Below are positions 60,204-64,000 of a stretch of 64,000 nucleotides of DNA, piece by piece. Origin of the DNA: Jaltomata sinuosa. Its lineage: Eukaryota; Streptophyta; Magnoliopsida; Solanales; Solanaceae. The notes under the pieces were generated by a model. That model was not told the origin of the DNA. It saw only the letters and a list, made by a program, of their open reading frames with translations, and made no database searches. The stretch lies in NCBI GenBank assembly GCA_003996215.1, contig QJPP01007521.1, positions 1-64,000 on the forward strand. The letters run 5' to 3'. Each line of letters begins with the position of its first letter. Within the stretch, counting starts at the first letter, position 1. The position numbers and the translations under genes are program-made.

Positions 60204-62415
60204 TATAATGATTGGGTCCTTCGTTATGGGTAATCCATTCATGCCAAGTTTTAGGGTTAAAAAACTTCGAGTGTGGGAGTTTGAAATTCTGGGCTAGGCT
60301 CACCTCGGCTAGATTTGGAGTGAGGTATAGTTTGGGGAAATGGGTAAGGATTGGGTGAGATGTCTTGATTTGAGCTATTTTTCCATGTATCCAAGATATA
60401 AAGGAGTCCGGGGGACTTTTCGAAATTGAATTTGGGTAAGTAGAACTCCCAGAATTGAGGTTGACATGAAGGGGTTGTTTTAGATCATCAGGGGAAGCAA
60501 GTGTGTTGTAAAATGGACTAATTTTGGAGAATTCTCGACATTCTGTCCGTGATGTGATCCACGGCTCCGCCATAGCGACCTCTGCTATAGCGGAAGAAAA
60601 TCTCGCTATAGCGGAAGTCAAGGCAGTCAACCTCTGCCATAGCAGTTGACTCTACTACAGCGGTACCGCTATAGCAGAGCACGATGGGATTTAATGCAGA
60701 AACTTCCCCAAAATTGTTAAGTTTTCTGCAAGTCATTTGGGAAAAGAACTAGGGCGATTTCAGGCATTTCTCCCTTATTCTTCATCGTTTTTCTTTCATA
60801 AGGTAAGCCTTTTACTCCCCAAACTCCGTATTACTTTTCCTATGCGATAGAATTGCTAGGGGTGGACTTGGGGAGAGGTTTGGAATGACTTAGAGATGAT
60901 AGAATCCGGGGGGGAAAGGGATTCTAGGGGCGGAAGTTCTTGGGTATTGTTAAATTTACTGTTTTATGATCATGTGACCTTAATTTCCTAATTTTATCCA
61001 TAAAAATGGTAGAACTAGGTGAATTAATGATGGGAAAGACCGGAAAGAGGGTGGAATGATCATGGGTGGCCTGGGGTTTAGGATTTTGTGTAATCCGGGT
61101 AAATTGTAGGCCATAAGGATTAATTCTTGGTTATTGTGTATTGTTTTAGACCAAGAACCAGAAAGAACTTCGAGAAACGGGAAAATTTCGGTTGAGTAGA
61201 GCTTGGATCATTTTGAGGTAGGTGATGGTTTGATTCTTGTATGCTTTGTGTGTTTTATGTACTCTTATCTAAGTAACTGTATGAGATACATTGCTTAGGG
61301 GATGATTAGGAATGTCTAATAGTCCTGTTATCACTCTGGTAAATTGAACTGTGTATTTTGCTTGTTGGTTCTACAAGCTGATTGTTCATTGTTGTGACTA
61401 TGGATTATTGACATTCGGTTGGCTCGGGTACCACTCCTGGTATGAAAATATACTAACAGTTGGCACGGGTACCACGCCTAGTATGAAAATATACTAACGG
61501 TTGGCTCGGGTACCACACCTGGTACGGGAATACTAACGGTTGGCTCGGGTACCATGCCTGATACGAGTTTACTTTACTGCATCATTGCATTTATATTGTT
61601 GCATTGTGTTGCTTGTTATTGGTTCCATGAGTGGACCGGGTTGTGTTATTGAGTTGTGATATCTGTTTATGGTCCTTGAAGGGCCGAGAATCCTGTTTAT
61701 TTAGTTCGATTGGTCTTGGTGTAGACCGGGATATATGGTTAACACTTAGGTGTCATTAGAAGGGATCCCAGGGTGGGTCTGGGATATATATATATATAAA
61801 AGAGGTGGTTGTTTACATTATTTTCGTATAAAAGGAGATGGCCTGTAGGGTCAAGTTAAGGGGAGACTTATAGTCTAGGATTATTTGTGGACTGGATTAT
61901 GTGTCTTTCTGTACCTTTACTTAATTTGTTGTACTATTCATATAATGTTTATCTGGAAACTGGCTGATGATCCTACCAGTACACGGTAGTTGTGTACTGA
62001 TACTGCACTTGCTTATTTTTTTTGTGAGTACAGAAAATCTTTCGGGGTTTACGCACGACCTCACTTGTAGGCCTGACTGTTGAAGATATCAAGGGTGAGC
62101 TGTTCGACCAAGCTGCCTTGGTGTCTATCTTCTGAGTTGTAGCCCCCTTGTTTCGGGCTTAGACTATTTCATTATTGTTTTTGGGGTTGCATCTCCGCAC
62201 TCTAGATTTGGTAGCCTTTTGGTACAATGACTTTCAGATTCTAGGGGGGATTTCTGCAGTTTTATTTCAATGAAATTACTTTTGCTTATTTGAATTGCTA
62301 GTTTATTTCATGTTTGCTGGTTTTAGGTTGTTAGTCTAGACTAAGGGTTGAACTCTACTGGTTCGCTCATCTGGGGGTTGGGTGGGTGCCACTCATGACG
62401 TTCTGGGTCATGACA
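60204..62415 (+). repeat. Element E 3' LTR
   Basis: It begins TATAATGATTGGG (TG to TA change at the first dinucleotide) and ends GGGTCATGACA, 2212 bp. It has the palindrome array (60556-60690), four GGTACC-type units (61418-61568), an AT microsatellite near 61785 and the hairpin at 61977-61999. The GGGGATGAACGATGGGTAAAT stretch just before it is also found beside the D 3' LTR. Confidence 0.92.
61977..61999 (+). other. LTR hairpin (element E 3' LTR)
   Basis: CAGTACAC and GTGTACTG form an 8-bp stem. The loop is GGTAGTT, differing only in the loop from the 5' LTR copy. Confidence 0.65.
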
Positions 62416-62420
62416 CCTCT

Positions 62421-63483
62421 AAGCAACACTACCAAAAGACTGAGAATCAGGCATAGGTGTGCTAGCTGAAAATGGGGCTGGACCGGATGATCTCTTTGGA
62501 AAGAAGGTCCTATAACCATCCTTTCTATGGTTCCCCTCATAGTCTGACAATCTTGCATTCTTACTCTGCCACTCCTCAGTTTCAGCTTTTTTTTTCTTCT
62601 CATCCTCAACCTGCTGTATATAAACCACTAACCTGGATAAATCCATGTCCTTGTTCAACATCACTACTTTGCATGCCAATACCAAGTCACTGGGGATGCC
62701 ATTTGTAAACTTTCTCATTCGAGCTTTCATATCATATACAATTTCTGGAGCATGACGGGCCAGCTGATTAAACTTCAAGTCATACTTCTTGACACTCATC
62801 TTCCCTTGCCTCAAGTTTACAAACTCCTCAGCCTTGGCTTTCCTCAACTCTTGAGGAAAGAAGTGATCAAGAACAGCTTCGAAAAAGTCTTCTCAAACAG
62901 CTGGATCAACATCCTCACCCCTTATCTCTTCCCACTCATCATACTACTGATAGGCCACCCCTTTCAGCTGATAGGCTGCCAACTCCACCCCTTCAGTGTC
63001 ACTAGTATGCATGACCCTGAATATCTTCTCCATTTCATCCACAACATCCTGAGGATCCTCCTCGATGTTGGACCCCATGAAGACTGGTGGGTTCAATCGC
63101 ATGAACTGACCCACTCTAGTAGAATCCAAGGACCCGGTGTTAGCACTAACACCACCTAACCGGCGATACTGAGAGGACATGATCTGGGCAAGCATTTGCA
63201 TGGTCTGCCTGAACTCGGCATTAATAACTTCACCCTGTGAAGACTGAACTCGTGTAGTACCGGTCTTAGAAGCTCGAGTAGGAACAGTAATAGGATCAGT
63301 AGCAGGAGCAGTAGTAGGAGCAGGAGGGATCGGTGGGGCCCCAGGAAGAGCGATAGGATCAGCAATGCGGACACCACTACGGGTCTTTATCCCATGGGTA
63401 GGACAGACCTCTTCAGCATTCGTCCCTGTGGGGACTGAGGTTCCAGCCGAAGTCCCTTGTCTGATAGTTCTTCTTGGAGGCAT
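62421..63483 (-). pseudogene. Element F gag, N-terminal and capsid part
   Basis: The start is placed at the methionine ending at 63483 (MPPRRTIRQGTSAG), about 200 nt from the PBS, which parallels MPHRRANARN in element A. A Pro/Thr-rich stretch follows, then the capsid block VGQFMRLNPPVFMG and EDPQDVVDEMEKIFRVMH with VELAAYQLKGVAYQ (62944-63558). A stop and frame change lead to AEEFVNLRQGKMSVKKYDLKFNQLARHAPEI (62419-62847), the second half of the capsid. The reading ends at the E insertion and its C-terminal knuckle part is at 50640-50865. Element A has the same blocks. Confidence 0.87.
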
Positions 63484-63680
63484 GATCTGCAACGCGGGAG
63501 ACTCAAGAGTTAGAGGGATTTTCTCAGAATTTTGGCTCTTTAGCAAAAAGTGGAACATAAAGAAAGGGAAACATTACAAAATGCCTTATTGCCTTCCTTT
63601 TATAAGTGTGGCGCACTACACACTCATAAGACAGACGCTACTCGACATGGCTTTGTAGACACCCTAGGACCATGAACCAT

Positions 63681-63692
63681 GCTTTGATACCA
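63681..63692 (-). other. Element F primer-binding site
   Basis: The minus strand reads TGGTATCAAAGC, the tRNA-iMet site with one change, four bases from the LTR. Confidence 0.85.
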
Positions 63693-63696
63693 AGTT

Positions 63697-64000
63697 TGTC
63701 ATTCCCCGAGACTAGGCCGTGGACGTAACATGGCACTCAGAACCACGAGTGATCCCAAGCGGACCCTTGGTCTGGAAAGTTGTTCATAAAACTATAAGTT
63801 TTATAAATTTTGTGGAAGCTGGCAATAATAAACTTAGAAAAAATCTCTGAAAATAAAATATGAACCTCTTGGTTCCATTATCCAATACTGAAAGTCATTA
63901 AAAAGGACAAATTGAAAAAAGGGAATTGAAACTAACATGTGTCTAACGAAAGCCTCTACGACATCAACTGACTGAATTCGATGGGACATGTCACCAAGCT
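63697..64000 (-). repeat. Element F 5' LTR, partial (runs off right edge)
   Basis: It starts TGTCATTCCCCGAG on the plus strand and matches 47445-47748 of the 3' LTR nearly base for base over about 300 bp, with roughly ten percent differences by eye. The rest of this LTR lies outside the window. Confidence 0.92.

Larger units (their letters stand above)
50866..62415 (+). mobile_element. Complete Ty3/gypsy element E (chromodomain type), TSD CCTCT, with nested solo LTR S4
   Basis: E has LTRs at 50866-53004 and 60204-62415, a PBS, gag and pol with a chromodomain-like end, all on the plus strand. It is flanked by perfect CCTCT copies (50861-50865 and 62416-62420). Removing S4 and its TSD leaves about 9.28 kb, close to element D, which is the same family. 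It is inserted in the gag of F. At least six premature stops and a gag frame shift make it inactive. Confidence 0.95.
47445..64000 (-). mobile_element. Ty3/gypsy-type element F, gag-only, interrupted by E; continues beyond right edge
   Basis: The LTR at 47445-49904 and the LTR starting at 63697 are nearly identical over the about 300 bp visible (for example TTGTTCATAAAACTATAA and GGAAGCTGGCAATAATAAA). Between them, after removing E and one CCTCT copy, only about 2.24 kb of internal sequence remains: PBS, gag with zinc knuckle, about 0.7 kb of non-coding sequence and the polypurine tract. Protease, RT, RNase H and integrase are absent. F is therefore a non-autonomous (TR-GAG-like) or internally deleted member of the element A family. 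Confidence 0.87.

Overview
The window looks like a repeat-dense intergenic block of a flowering-plant nuclear genome, most likely a nightshade relative (Solanaceae). That is an inference from Verticillium-resistance-type receptor-like protein sequence and from large chromodomain Ty3/gypsy elements with long LTRs. Only one gene looks intact: a single-exon, leucine-rich-repeat receptor-like protein at 43632-46736 (+). Nearly everything else is nested, decayed retrotransposon.

Left block (1-27834). A Ty1/copia element (+, 22552-27834) was split by gypsy element B (+, to 22551). B's 5' LTR was in turn split by gypsy element A (-, 1-8900, running off the left edge) and by a 3.3 kb solo LTR, S2 (10341-13666). 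A's 5' LTR carries another 3 kb solo LTR, S1 (5642-8675). The copia element also carries a solo LTR, S3 (22609-24551). S1, S2 and S3 have perfect 5-bp target-site duplications (TCTAC, GATTT, AGTGT).

Middle (27835-47444). A broken fragment of a receptor-like protein paralogous to the intact gene (about 27900-28700, +) is followed by a complete gypsy element D (-, 29752-39373, TSD AGTAA), a decayed hAT DNA transposon (-, about 39586-43000), and the intact receptor-like protein gene.

Right block (47445-64000). Gypsy element F (-) has its 3' LTR at 47445-49904 and its 5' LTR from 63697 off the right edge. It has a gag but no pol, so it is non-autonomous or internally deleted. F was split inside gag by complete element E (+, 50866-62415, TSD CCTCT). 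E is itself split at its primer-binding site by solo LTR S4 (53012-55273, TSD GATGG).

No retrotransposon here looks autonomous: every coding region has stops or frameshifts, and several catalytic residues are changed. Beyond annotation, two cross-family LTR signals stand out. One is a short hairpin about 380-490 nt from the 3' end of nearly every LTR, with paired (compensatory) changes. The other is an array of short palindromes, different in sequence in each lineage, in the U3 region; where a TATA box can be placed the array lies just upstream of it. One further signal is a roughly 300-bp U3 block shared by LTRs with otherwise different termini. All comparisons were made by eye, so percentages are approximate.
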